Shown in pieces: positions 24,763-33,297 of a DNA stretch of 64,000 nt; positions within the stretch are counted from its first letter, which is position 1; each line of letters starts with the position of its first letter. The stretch is from NCBI RefSeq assembly GCF_014204515.1, contig NZ_JACHLI010000010.1:124001-188000 (forward strand), read 5' to 3'. Under the pieces are notes generated by a model that saw nothing but the letters and a program-made list of their open reading frames with translations, did not search any database and was not told the origin of the DNA. The position numbers and the translations under genes were made by a program. Source of the stretch: Pseudomonas nitroreducens (GTDB lineage Bacteria; Pseudomonadota; Gammaproteobacteria; Pseudomonadales; Pseudomonadaceae).

Positions 24763-25629
24763 ATGCGCCGCAACAAGACGGAGATGGACTCGGCTGCGCC
24801 GACGAAAAACGAAGGTGAGATCGGCCTGCTGGAACGGGGACTGTATGACCCCGCCACGGCGCTGAGCGAAGAGGAAAACAGCGGCCAGTTCGTGACGGCC
24901 CTGGCTCGCGGCCTGGAGATCCTGCGTTGCTTCACGCCACGGGAAAACGTGCTGAGCAACCAGGACCTGGCGCGCAAGACCGACCTGCCCAAGCCGACCG
25001 TGACACGCCTGACCAACACCCTGATGCGCCTGGGTTGCCTCAAGCGCGAGGTGCACTCGGGCAAGTACCAGCTGGACGTTGGTGTGCTGGGTTTCGGCTA
25101 CGCGATGCTGTCGAACCTGTCGATCCGCGCAGTGGCCCATCCGCTGATGGAGGAGCTGGCCAACCACGCCCAGGCGGCGGTGGCCATGGCCGCTCGCGAC
25201 CGCCTGCAGATGGTCTACGTGGACGTCGTGCAGGGCCAGGGAAACATGACGATGCGCCGGCAGATCGGCAGTTACCTGCCGCTGGCGGCGAGCTCGGTGG
25301 GCCGCGCGTGTCTCGCGGCGATGCCGGAGAACGAGCGGGAATTCCTGCTTGACCACATTCGCGAACGCGAACCAGAGAACTGGCCGGCCATCCGCAAGGG
25401 TCTGGACCGTGCCTTCAGAGACTTCACCGATTACGGCTACTGCCTGTCGATCGGCGAATGGCACCGCGACGTCAACTCCGTCGCCGTGCCCTTGGTACAT
25501 CCGCAGTACGGCCTGCTGGCCTTCAACTGCGGCGGCCCGAGCTTCCAGCTGACCCGCGAGAAGCTCGAGGACGACATCGGGCCCCGCCTGATCAACATGG
25601 TCAACAACATAGGTGCCGCCGCTCGCTGA
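24763..25629 (+). CDS. IclR-family regulator of the beta-oxidation cluster
   Basis: This 288-residue regulator has an N-terminal winged helix (ALARGLEILRCFTPRENVLSNQDLARKTDLPKPTVTRL region, about residues 45-105) and an IclR effector domain (about 120-285). Its length and pattern are those of PcaR/PcaU-type members that sense beta-ketoadipate-like acids. AGGGG supports the ATG at 24763 rather than the GTG at 24745. It is divergent from the hydratase operon and first in the rightward arm, 58 bases before the acyl-CoA dehydrogenase. Two identical palindromes in the divergent region are its likely sites. Confidence 0.9.
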   Translation: MRRNKTEMDSAAPTKNEGEIGLLERGLYDPATALSEEENSGQFVTALARGLEILRCFTPRENVLSNQDLARKTDLPKPTVTRLTNTLMRLGCLKREVHSGKYQLDVGVLGFGYAMLSNLSIRAVAHPLMEELANHAQAAVAMAARDRLQMVYVDVVQGQGNMTMRRQIGSYLPLAASSVGRACLAAMPENEREFLLDHIREREPENWPAIRKGLDRAFRDFTDYGYCLSIGEWHRDVNSVAVPLVHPQYGLLAFNCGGPSFQLTREKLEDDIGPRLINMVNNIGAAAR

Positions 25630-25687
25630 ATCTCGGGTGCCGGTGCCTCGCTAGATCGGCCCGCTCGCGGGCCCTTGAGGAGTGCAC

Positions 25688-26842
25688 ATGATCCGAGACC
25701 CAGAAACGCTGCAGATACTTCTGGATTCCATCCACCAGTTCGTCGGCGAAGTGCTGATCCCGCGGGAAAACGAGGTCGCCGAGACCGATGCGATCCCGCA
25801 GGACATCGTCGAGCAGATGCGCGAGATGGGCCTGTTCGGCCTGACCATCCCCGAAGAGTTCGGCGGCCTGGGCGTGACCATGGAAGAAGAGGTGAACATC
25901 ACCTTCGAACTCGGCCGCACCTCCCCTGCCTTCCGCTCCTACATCGGCACCAACAACGGCATCGGCTCCATCGGCATCCTGATCGACGGCACGCCGGAAC
26001 AGAAAGCCCACTACCTGCCGAAACTCGCCAGCGGCGAACTGCTCAGCGCCTTCTGCCTGACCGAGCCGGACTCGGGCTCCGACGCTGCCTCGCTGAAGAC
26101 CACCGCGGTGCGCGATGGCGACTTCTACGTGCTCAACGGCACCAAGCGCTTCATCACCAACGCCCCGCATGCCGGCATCTACACCGTGATGGCGCGCACC
26201 AACCCGACGATCAAGGGTTCCGGCGGCATCAGCGCCTTCATCGTCGAGCGCGGCACCCCGGGCATCTCCCTGGGCAAGCCGGACCACAAGATGGGCCAGA
26301 AAGGCGCGCACACCAGCGACGTGATCTTCGACAACGTGCGCATCCCCGCCAGCCAGCTGATCGGCGGCGTCGAGGGCGTGGGTTTCAAGACCGCCATGAA
26401 GGTGCTCGACAAGGGCCGCCTGCACATCGCCGCGCTGAGCGTCGGCGCCGCCGAGCGCATGCTCGACGATGCGCTCCAGTACGCCCTGGAGCGCAAGCAG
26501 TTCGGCCAGCCGATCGCCGAGTTCCAGCTGATCCAGGCGATGCTCGCCGACAGCAAGGCCGAGATCTACGCCGCCCGCTGCATGGTGCTGGACGCCGCGC
26601 GCAAGCGCGATGAAGGCCGCAACGTCAGCACCGAAGCGTCCTGCGCGAAGATGTTCGCCACCGAGATGTGCGGCCGCGTCGCCGATCGCTGCGTGCAGAT
26701 CCACGGCGGCGCCGGCTACGTCAGCGAGTACGCCATCGAGCGCTTCTACCGCGACGTGCGCCTGTTCCGACTCTACGAGGGCACCACCCAGATCCAGCAG
26801 GTGATCATCGCCCGCAACATGATCCGCGAAGCCCAGTCCTGA
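25688..26842 (+). CDS. Acyl-CoA dehydrogenase
   Basis: This 384-residue FAD enzyme has the family signatures CLTEPDSGSDAASLKTTA and the C-terminal catalytic Glu in RLYEGTTQIQQ (about residue 364). It resembles DcaA-type dehydrogenases used for dicarboxylyl-CoA, so adipyl-CoA is a reasonable substrate. GAGGAG lies before the ATG at 25688. It would hand electrons to the ETF encoded on the other arm. Confidence 0.92.
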   Translation: MIRDPETLQILLDSIHQFVGEVLIPRENEVAETDAIPQDIVEQMREMGLFGLTIPEEFGGLGVTMEEEVNITFELGRTSPAFRSYIGTNNGIGSIGILIDGTPEQKAHYLPKLASGELLSAFCLTEPDSGSDAASLKTTAVRDGDFYVLNGTKRFITNAPHAGIYTVMARTNPTIKGSGGISAFIVERGTPGISLGKPDHKMGQKGAHTSDVIFDNVRIPASQLIGGVEGVGFKTAMKVLDKGRLHIAALSVGAAERMLDDALQYALERKQFGQPIAEFQLIQAMLADSKAEIYAARCMVLDAARKRDEGRNVSTEASCAKMFATEMCGRVADRCVQIHGGAGYVSEYAIERFYRDVRLFRLYEGTTQIQQVIIARNMIREAQS

Positions 26843-26865
26843 CCCTCATCCCCATCGAGGGGTAT

Positions 26866-26898
26866 GGCAGGCGCGTGACCACGCATCACGCGCCTGCC
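26866..26898. other. Intercistronic 13-bp hairpin
   Basis: GGCAGGCGCGTGA (26866-26878) pairs perfectly with 26886-26898 around a seven-base loop, with no T run. It lies between the dehydrogenase and transporter genes and may stabilise the upstream mRNA or set unequal expression. Confidence 0.6.
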
Positions 26899-26971
26899 AG
26901 CAGGATTCGCACGCGAGCTTACCGAGGGTCGGCCTACCGATCCGCCAACAACTACAACAGGTAATTCGTTC

Positions 26972-28249
26972 ATGGAAAACACTGCTAACGCATCGGCGGC
27001 CACCGTCGCCACCCAGGACAAGACCTGGGTCCTGGTCTTCGCCTTCTGCTTCATCGGCCTGCTGATCGATGGCGCGGATTTGATGCTGCTCTCCTACAGC
27101 CTCACCAGCCTCAAGGCCGAGTTCGGCCTGAGCAACCTGCAGGCCGGCAGCCTGGGCAGCGTCACCCTGGCCGGCATGGCCTTCGGTGGCATCTACGGCG
27201 GCTGGGCCTGTGACCGCTTCGGTCGGGTCAAGACCGTGGTCTGGACCATCGTGCTGTTCTCGGTCGGCACTGCGGTGCTGGGCCTCACCCACAACTACTG
27301 GCAGTTCGCGGCCGCGCGCTTCGTTGCCTCGCTGGGCCTGGGCGCACTGTACGTGGCCTGCAACACGCTGATGGCCGAATACGTGCCGACCAAGTACCGC
27401 ACCACGGTGCTCGGCACCCTGCAGGCCGGCTGGTCGGTGGGCTACATCGTCGCCACCCTGCTGGCTGGCTGGATCCTGCCGGACCACGGCTGGCGCTACC
27501 TGTTCTACATCGCCATCATCCCGGTGGTGCTGGCCATCGCCATGCGCAAGCTGATCCCCGAGCCCGCCGCCTGGGTCCAGGCCCAGGCCGAGCGCCAGCA
27601 GCGCAAGTCCGCCGGGCCGTCGAGCCAGCCGGTTGCGCCGCGGCAGAATGCCTTCAAGCAGATCTTCGCCGACCCGAAGGCCAGCCGCATGTTCCTGTTC
27701 TGGGCGCTGACTGCCGGCTTCCTGCAGTTCGGCTACTACGGCGTGAACAACTGGATGCCGTCTTACCTGGAAACCGAGATGGGCATGAACTTCAAGGCCA
27801 TGACCGCCTACCTGGTGGGCACCTACGCCGCGATGATCCTCGGCAAGGTGCTGGCTGGCGTTGCCGCCGACTGGTTCGGCCGGCGCACCGTGTTCTCCTT
27901 CGGCGCCCTGGGCACCGCGGTGTTCCTGCCGGTGATCGTGCTGTTCCACAGCCCGGAGAACATCCTCTGGATGCTGGTGGTGTTCGGCTTCCTCTACGGC
28001 ATTCCCTATGGCGTGAACGCCACCTACATGACCGAGAGCTTCGCCGCCGCCTTCCGTGGTACCGCAGTCGGTGGCGCGTACAACATCGGCCGCATCGGCG
28101 CCGCCATCGCCCCGGCGGTGATCGGCTTCCTCGCCACGCAGATGTCCATCGGCGTCGGCTTCCTGGTGATGGGCGCGGCGTACTTCATCTGCGGCGTGAT
28201 CCCCGCCCTGCTGATCCGCGACAAGCAGTTCGACCCGCAGACCGAGTGA
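26972..28249 (+). CDS. MFS transporter, aromatic/dicarboxylic acid:H+ symporter (AAHS) type
   Basis: This 425-residue protein has 12 predicted membrane segments and the AAHS features: DGADLMLLSYSL in helix 1 (the conserved D-G-x-D) and GGxxGGWACDRFGRVKT between helices 2 and 3. PcaK, BenK and DcaK belong here. It likely imports the pathway substrate across the inner membrane. It is the last gene of the rightward arm and is followed by a hairpin terminator. Confidence 0.9.
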   Translation: MENTANASAATVATQDKTWVLVFAFCFIGLLIDGADLMLLSYSLTSLKAEFGLSNLQAGSLGSVTLAGMAFGGIYGGWACDRFGRVKTVVWTIVLFSVGTAVLGLTHNYWQFAAARFVASLGLGALYVACNTLMAEYVPTKYRTTVLGTLQAGWSVGYIVATLLAGWILPDHGWRYLFYIAIIPVVLAIAMRKLIPEPAAWVQAQAERQQRKSAGPSSQPVAPRQNAFKQIFADPKASRMFLFWALTAGFLQFGYYGVNNWMPSYLETEMGMNFKAMTAYLVGTYAAMILGKVLAGVAADWFGRRTVFSFGALGTAVFLPVIVLFHSPENILWMLVVFGFLYGIPYGVNATYMTESFAAAFRGTAVGGAYNIGRIGAAIAPAVIGFLATQMSIGVGFLVMGAAYFICGVIPALLIRDKQFDPQTE

Positions 28250-28256
28250 CACCCGG

Positions 28257-28283
28257 GGCGGCCCGCCACGCGGGCCGCCTTTC
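28257..28283 (+). terminator. Terminator after the MFS gene
   Basis: GGCGGCCCGC (28257-28266) pairs with GCGGGCCGCC (28270-28279) around CAC and is followed by TTTCCC. The T run is short. Confidence 0.65.
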
Positions 28284-28393
28284 CCGGCGAGGCGCGCTCT
28301 ACCCCTCTGCTTCGACAAGCCAGCCCGTCTGGCGATGGCCCGCGCAGAGGGTTGGCGTTAAGGTAGAGCGCCTCGCCACGGGAGATCACTAGC

Positions 28394-29152
28394 ATGACCA
28401 CCTCCTCCACACCGCCGCGCAACTGGTTCGACCAGGGCGGCCAGGCCTACGCCCGCTTTCGTCCCGAATACCCGCCGCAACTCGCCGCCTTTCTCGCCAC
28501 GCTGACACCCGAGCGGCTGCTGGCGGTGGACGTCGGCTGCGGCAACGGCCAACTGACCCGGCAACTGGGCGAGCACTTCGACGCTGTGCTGGGCCTGGAC
28601 CCCAGCGCCGAGCAGATCGCCCACAGCGTGCCGCAGCAGCACGTCAGCTACCGCTGCGCACCGGCGGAGGAGCTGCCGCTGGCCGACCACAGCGCCAGCC
28701 TGATCACTGCCGCCCAGGCCGCCCACTGGTTCGACCTGCCGCGCTTCTACGCCGAGGTGCGGCGGGTGGCACGGCCACAAGCGATCCTCGCGCTGATCAG
28801 CTATGGCGTGCTGCGCCTGGACAGTGAACTCGGCACGCGCTTCGAGCAGTTCTACTGGAACGAGATCGGCCCCTACTGGCCCGCCGAACGCAAGCTGGTG
28901 GACAGCGGCTACGCCACCCTCGACTTCCCCTTCAGCGAACTGCAAGGCCCAGACATCGCCATCGAGCTGGAGTGGAACCTCGACGAATTCCTCGGCTACG
29001 TCTCCACCTGGTCGGCACTGCGCAAGGCCCGCGAAGCCGGCCGCGAAGACCTGCTGCACCGCTTCGCCGCCGATTTCGCCGCGCTCTGGGGCGAGCCGAC
29101 GCAGCGCCGGCGGGTGAGCTGGCCGATCAACATGCGTCTCGGCCGGCTGTAG
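28394..29152 (+). CDS. Class I SAM-dependent methyltransferase
   Basis: This 252-residue protein has the SAM-binding motif AVDVGCGNGQLTRQL (about 45-60), the acidic loop after GLDPSAEQ and a post-motif region QAAHWFDLPRFYAEVRRV. This is the pattern of the Methyltransf_11 small-molecule methyltransferases related to yeast Crg1 and trans-aconitate methyltransferases. Substrate unknown. It stands alone, convergent with the DUF2817 gene, with nine bases between stop codons. Confidence 0.88.
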   Translation: MTTSSTPPRNWFDQGGQAYARFRPEYPPQLAAFLATLTPERLLAVDVGCGNGQLTRQLGEHFDAVLGLDPSAEQIAHSVPQQHVSYRCAPAEELPLADHSASLITAAQAAHWFDLPRFYAEVRRVARPQAILALISYGVLRLDSELGTRFEQFYWNEIGPYWPAERKLVDSGYATLDFPFSELQGPDIAIELEWNLDEFLGYVSTWSALRKAREAGREDLLHRFAADFAALWGEPTQRRRVSWPINMRLGRL

Positions 29153-29161
29153 AGCGTCAGG

Positions 29162-30268
29162 TTAAGGCTGGGCCAGTGCAGCGGGAATCTCGCTGCACAA
29201 CCCCTCGACCGCCTTCCACGCCGCATCGCGCGAGCGCGCCAGTACCGCTTCTTTCCATTTGTCCGTGTCGACATAGAAGGCATCGCGCAATTGCTGGCGG
29301 ATGCGCCGGGCCTTCTGCGCCGGTGCACCGGGATTGTTGTGCAGCCACTGATCGGCGCGCAGCGCCTGGAGCACCTGCAGCCCTGGCAGCGTGCCGAATT
29401 CCAGGCTCATGGAAACCAGCAGGGCCTGCGGGCATTCGTCGAAGGCGGCGTGGACCAGCTTGCCGCTGAGCTTTACCGAGACGCTGTTGCCCTCCTCGGT
29501 GGAGCGCACTTCCTCGCCCCACCATTGGCGTGCGCGCGCTAGAGCTTCTGGGCGCGGGTCGCCGGAATAGATGTACTCGCCGTAGCCCTGCGGCCCCAGG
29601 CCGGTGTGCACGTCGATCCAGGCGATCTCCCGGCATTGCCGGGCATGGCGGCGCAGAATTTCGCGCACCGTGCGGTTGCTCCACGTCGGCTGCGTGCCGG
29701 AGAAGAACAGCCCGGCGGGATGGCTGGCCTGGCCGGACGAGATGGCCTGCTGCAACGCCCAGCGACCATGGCGCAGCGCATACAGGCGCAGGCGCGCGCC
29801 GCCCAGCAGGTCGGGCCAGCGGCGCGGCGCCAGCACGCCGTCCAGCTGCGCGTAGCCGGGGTTCTCTGGCGCGGCGGCGGAGAAGTCGCGGAAGTTGCGG
29901 TTGAGGTCGACGTTGTCCTCGGTCCAGCGCCGCAGCCAGGAGAAGCCGTAGGGGTTCACCGCATGCAGGTAGAGCACCGCGCAGTGGTTGGCGCGCGCGT
30001 GGTCGCGCCAGGCTGGGTCCGCCAGCAGCGCAGTCTGTACCGCTGAGCCGCAGAAGCCTTCGACGCCATGGCAGGCGCTGCTGATGATCAGCAGCCGCCT
30101 GGCATCCGCGGCACCGTCGAGGGCCACGTCCAGCGCCAGTGGCTCGCCTTCGCGGCCAGCCAGGGGATGGGCGTGGGTTTCCACGGTCAGCCCGGCGGCG
30201 GCGCAGGCATCGAGGAACTTGCCGCGCGCCTGGGAGTAGCTCTGGGAGAAGTATCGGGATGCGCTCAT
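29162..30268 (-). CDS. DUF2817 (M14-like) metallopeptidase family protein
   Basis: This 368-residue protein has a carboxypeptidase-like zinc site: His and Glu of SACHGVEGFCGS (about residues 66-71), followed by DNVDLNRNFRDF and a later His in AWIDVHTGLG. These match the M14/DUF2817 family. No signal peptide is visible, so it is probably cytoplasmic. The substrate is unknown. The neighbouring LysR gene, on the same strand upstream, may regulate it. Confidence 0.85.
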   Translation of the reverse strand: MSASRYFSQSYSQARGKFLDACAAAGLTVETHAHPLAGREGEPLALDVALDGAADARRLLIISSACHGVEGFCGSAVQTALLADPAWRDHARANHCAVLYLHAVNPYGFSWLRRWTEDNVDLNRNFRDFSAAAPENPGYAQLDGVLAPRRWPDLLGGARLRLYALRHGRWALQQAISSGQASHPAGLFFSGTQPTWSNRTVREILRRHARQCREIAWIDVHTGLGPQGYGEYIYSGDPRPEALARARQWWGEEVRSTEEGNSVSVKLSGKLVHAAFDECPQALLVSMSLEFGTLPGLQVLQALRADQWLHNNPGAPAQKARRIRQQLRDAFYVDTDKWKEAVLARSRDAAWKAVEGLCSEIPAALAQP

Positions 30269-30465
30269 GCAGACTCCGGGTGCGCGCCTCCACGCAGCGG
30301 GCCTGGGCCGGCAGCCGGGGGACGGAAAATTCAGGAATGGGCGAACGCTGGCCGGCGCGGTTCAGTCAGCGGCGTTCGACGGCGCGCAGGATGCATCAGC
30401 ACGGCGACGCGGAGTAATGCTCTCTGCACATGAGCATGGCGACTGGTTATGCCAGCAGCGCGGCG

Positions 30466-31350
30466 CTAATCGCTGAAGGCGCGCTGCAGCTCCTCGGCCA
30501 GCAATGTCGCTTCGCGGGTCATCAGCTCGGCCGGCCGCGACACCATCGAGAGGCTGGCAATCGGTGTCGGCTCGACGATCCGCACCGGCACCAGGGCCTG
30601 AGCAACCATGGGTTGGGCGAGCATGCGCTCGGACCAGAAGCTCACCGCGTCGGTGCTGGTGGCCAGCTCCAGATATAGCAGCGCCGAGGAACACTCGGTG
30701 ATGCGCGCCGGCGGCGCCACCTGCTGCTCGCGGAACAGGTGCCCGGCCAGGGCCACTTCCAGCGGGTCGGACAGCAGCCATTCCTGGTCGAGCAGTTCGT
30801 GCAGCGAGCGCGCCCCGCTCAACGGGTGCCCCTTGCGCACGGCCAGGACCGAGGGCTGCGGCGCCAGCTCGCGCCAGAGCTGCCAGGAAGCGTTCTCCGG
30901 CTGCGGCTGGGTGGTCAGCACCAGGTCCAGCCGGCCCTCGCGCAGGCCTTCGAACAGCTGCACCGAGCGCAACTCGTGGATTTGCAGCTGAACGTTCGGG
31001 TACCGCTGACGATAGCGGCGCAGGCCATCGGAGAACGCGCGGTTGGGCGTCACCGGGGACACTCCGATGGCCACCCGCCCGGCGATCTCGCCCTTGAGCG
31101 TGTCGATCTCCTCGCGCGCACGGCGCACTTCCTCGGTGACCATGCAGGCCATGCTGACCAGTCGCTCGCCGTACTCGGTGACCGTCACGCCACGGTTCGA
31201 GCGCACCAGCAGCGGCACGCCGAGTTCTTCCTCGAGCTCCTTCACCGCCTTGGACAGCGACGGCTGGGTGATCTCCAGCAGCCGCGACGCCTCCTGGATG
31301 CTGCCGCTCTCGGCGATGGTGCGCAGGGCGCGCAGTTGGTGCAATTTCAT
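30466..31350 (-). CDS. LysR-family transcriptional regulator
   Basis: This 294-residue protein has the LysR helix-turn-helix (SIQEASRLLEITQPSLSKAVKELEEELG region, residues about 17-45) and a substrate-binding domain from about residue 90. No divergent gene is adjacent except the FecI-like sigma gene of set 2. The 197-base gap to the DUF2817 gene shows nothing recognisable. Target unknown. Confidence 0.9.
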   Translation of the reverse strand: MKLHQLRALRTIAESGSIQEASRLLEITQPSLSKAVKELEEELGVPLLVRSNRGVTVTEYGERLVSMACMVTEEVRRAREEIDTLKGEIAGRVAIGVSPVTPNRAFSDGLRRYRQRYPNVQLQIHELRSVQLFEGLREGRLDLVLTTQPQPENASWQLWRELAPQPSVLAVRKGHPLSGARSLHELLDQEWLLSDPLEVALAGHLFREQQVAPPARITECSSALLYLELATSTDAVSFWSERMLAQPMVAQALVPVRIVEPTPIASLSMVSRPAELMTREATLLAEELQRAFSD

Positions 31351-31466
31351 GGCGAACGACCGGCTATCTCCCTCGAATGCGCGCCACCTTAACCGCTATC
31401 GAAGCCCCGTGAAAGGCGCCCTCCCACGCTTGCCTGTTGCCCTCGCGACGGGCTATCGGTTACTTT

Positions 31467-31485
31467 GATAATTATTCGCATTTGC
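31467..31485. promoter_or_regulatory. Fur box upstream of the second FecI-like gene
   Basis: GATAATTATTCGCATTTGC matches the 19-bp Fur consensus at 13 positions. It is followed by TTCGCAttTGCGAA, a small palindrome. Its position before the sigma gene parallels that of set 1. Confidence 0.75.
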
Positions 31486-31512
31486 GAAATACCCTCTCTG
31501 CCCTGGCCGCCC

Positions 31513-32046
31513 ATGACCCGACCCATCGCCTGCGCCTACCGCGCCCAAGTGGCAAACCTCTACGTCGAGAACCACAGCTGGATCCAGCAGTGGATCGCCC
31601 GCCGCCTGGGCAACGCCAGCGACGCTGCGGAGCTGGCGCAGGACGTCTTCGTGCGCCTGCTGGTGCAGCCGCGCGAGTTCGAGAGCGACGTGCATGCGCG
31701 CGCCTACCTGAGCCGTATCTCGCTGCACCTGTGCGTCGACTTCTGGCGCCGCAAGCAGCTGGAGAAAGCCTGGCTGGAGGCGCTGGCGCTGGTGCCGGAA
31801 AGCCATTGGCCGTCCCAGGAGCACCAGGCGATCATCCTGGAAACCCTCGGCCAGCTGCAGGACCTGCTGGAGCGCCTGCCGCCCAAGGTCGCCGCGGCCT
31901 TCAGCCTGTCGCAGCTGCACGGCCTGGGCTACCGGGAAATCGCCGAGGAGCTGGGCGTTTCAGTACGCACGGTGACCAAGTACATCGCCCAGGCCATGCT
32001 CCAGTGCGCCCTGCTCGAAGCGGAACTGGACGGAGTGCTGCAGTGA
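31513..32046 (+). CDS. FecI-like ECF sigma factor (second set)
   Basis: This 177-residue sigma factor has region 2 (ASDAAELAQDVFVRLLVQP) and region 4 (GLGYREIAEELGVSVRTVTKYIAQAM). An earlier in-frame start at 31465 would overlap the Fur box, so I choose the ATG at 31513, although its ribosome binding site is weak. Its TGA overlaps the GTG of fecR. It should drive the receptor gene at 33298. Confidence 0.88.
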   Translation: MTRPIACAYRAQVANLYVENHSWIQQWIARRLGNASDAAELAQDVFVRLLVQPREFESDVHARAYLSRISLHLCVDFWRRKQLEKAWLEALALVPESHWPSQEHQAIILETLGQLQDLLERLPPKVAAAFSLSQLHGLGYREIAEELGVSVRTVTKYIAQAMLQCALLEAELDGVLQ

Positions 32047-33011
32047 GCGCCCGCCTCGATCACGCCACGCTGGAGTGCGCCGCCGACTGGTTCGCGCGCC
32101 TGCAGGAAGCCCCCGACGACGCCGAACTGCGCGCGCAGTGGCGCCGCTGGCTGGACCAGGGCGAGGCGCAGCGCCTGGCCTGGAGCTACATCGAGCGGAT
32201 CAGCCAGCGCTTTGCCGGCATCCAGCAGCAAGGCCCCGCCGCGCACCGCACCCTGGCCACCCTGCGCGGCAACAAGCAGACGCGCCGCCGGCTGCTCAGC
32301 CAGTTCAGCGTGCTGGCCGGCGCCGGGCTGTTCGGCTGGCTGGCCTGGCGCGCCAGGCCCATCGACAGCCTGCAGGCCTGGCGCGCGCAGTACCGCACGG
32401 CGGTGGGCGAACGCCGCCGCGAACAATTCAGCGACGGCACGCAGGTCTGGCTCAACAGCGACAGCGCGCTGGATATCCGCTTCGACGACAGCCGCCGCGA
32501 GCTGGTGCTGTACGCCGGCGAAGTGCTGATCGAGACCGGCCACGGTGACAGCCGGCCGTTCCAGGTGCGCACCCGCGCCGGCCTGCTGCAACCGCTGGGC
32601 ACCCGTTTCAGCGTGCGCGAACTTGGCCCGCGCACCCAGCTCAACGTCTACCAGGGCGCGGTACGCACCGTCCTGCAGGACAGCGGCGCCAGCCTCACGC
32701 TGCAGGCCGGCCAGGGCGTCACCTTCGATGCCCGCGCGGCCGGCGCCATCACCCGCGCCGAAGCCCGCCGCGAAGCCTGGAGCCGCGGCCTGCTGCTGGC
32801 CGAGGACATGCCCCTGGCGCAGTTCATCGAGGAGTTGGGCGGCTACCGCCGCGGGCACCTGGGCGTTGATCCGGCGGTGGCCGGGCTGCGCGTGATGGGC
32901 AGCTTCCCGCTGGGCGACACCGACCAGGCCCTGGCGCAGCTGGAGGAAGCCCTGCCGGTGCGGGTGCAGCGGCGATTCGACTGGTGGGTGACGGTGGTTC
33001 CGCGCGGCTGA
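32043..33011 (+). CDS. FecR-family regulator (second set)
   Basis: This 322-residue protein has an N-terminal FecR_N-like domain (LECAADWFARLQEAPDDAEL), one membrane segment near residues 85-105 (FSVLAGAGLFGWLAW) and a periplasmic FecR domain (RREQFSDGTQVWLNSDSALDI). The GTG at 32043 overlaps the sigma stop as GTGA. The long open frame running in from 31437 covers the sigma gene in another frame and is not coding there. Confidence 0.9.
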   Translation: MSARLDHATLECAADWFARLQEAPDDAELRAQWRRWLDQGEAQRLAWSYIERISQRFAGIQQQGPAAHRTLATLRGNKQTRRRLLSQFSVLAGAGLFGWLAWRARPIDSLQAWRAQYRTAVGERRREQFSDGTQVWLNSDSALDIRFDDSRRELVLYAGEVLIETGHGDSRPFQVRTRAGLLQPLGTRFSVRELGPRTQLNVYQGAVRTVLQDSGASLTLQAGQGVTFDARAAGAITRAEARREAWSRGLLLAEDMPLAQFIEELGGYRRGHLGVDPAVAGLRVMGSFPLGDTDQALAQLEEALPVRVQRRFDWWVTVVPRG

Positions 33012-33023
33012 GGCGCTTTCGTC

Positions 33024-33096
33024 GGGCGCATAACCCGGAACGGGTTATCCGCCGCCAAGTTCGCGGCGGATAACGCTGGCGCGTTATGCGCCCTAC
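33024..33096. repeat. 77-bp palindromic repeat, copy 3
   Basis: GGGCGCATAAC to GTTATGCGCCCTAC, 12 bases after the fecR stop, with the inner GTTATCCGCC/GGCGGATAAC pair. It separates fecR from its receptor gene. Confidence 0.85.
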
Positions 33097-33099
33097 GTC

Positions 33100-33176
33100 G
33101 GTTCGCGAGCAAGCTCGCTCCTACAGAAAGCGCGCGCCGAGGAGCAAAGGGGATGCCCAGTTCCTGCTCGTGAACC
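33100..33176. repeat. REP inverted pair
   Basis: GGTTCGCGAGCAAGCTCGCT (33100 on) and an imperfect reverse copy CTGCTCGTGAACC (33163-33176). It directly follows the palindromic repeat. Confidence 0.75.
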
Positions 33177-33297
33177 GCGCAACGGCCATCCGGCTCTTGC
33201 GGCACGCTGAAAAAAGTTTTCGAGAATGGTTCCGATTTTCCGTTCTGCTTCGGATTACTAGGAAACACCCCTAATAACCGGACGCCAAGGAACCGGA

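Noticed and set aside
31437..32042. Long frame joining the sigma region to fecR as one protein
   Set aside because: The sigma factor is encoded in a different frame with clear motifs; the upstream part of this frame has no domain, and GTG at 32043 gives a regular FecR start.
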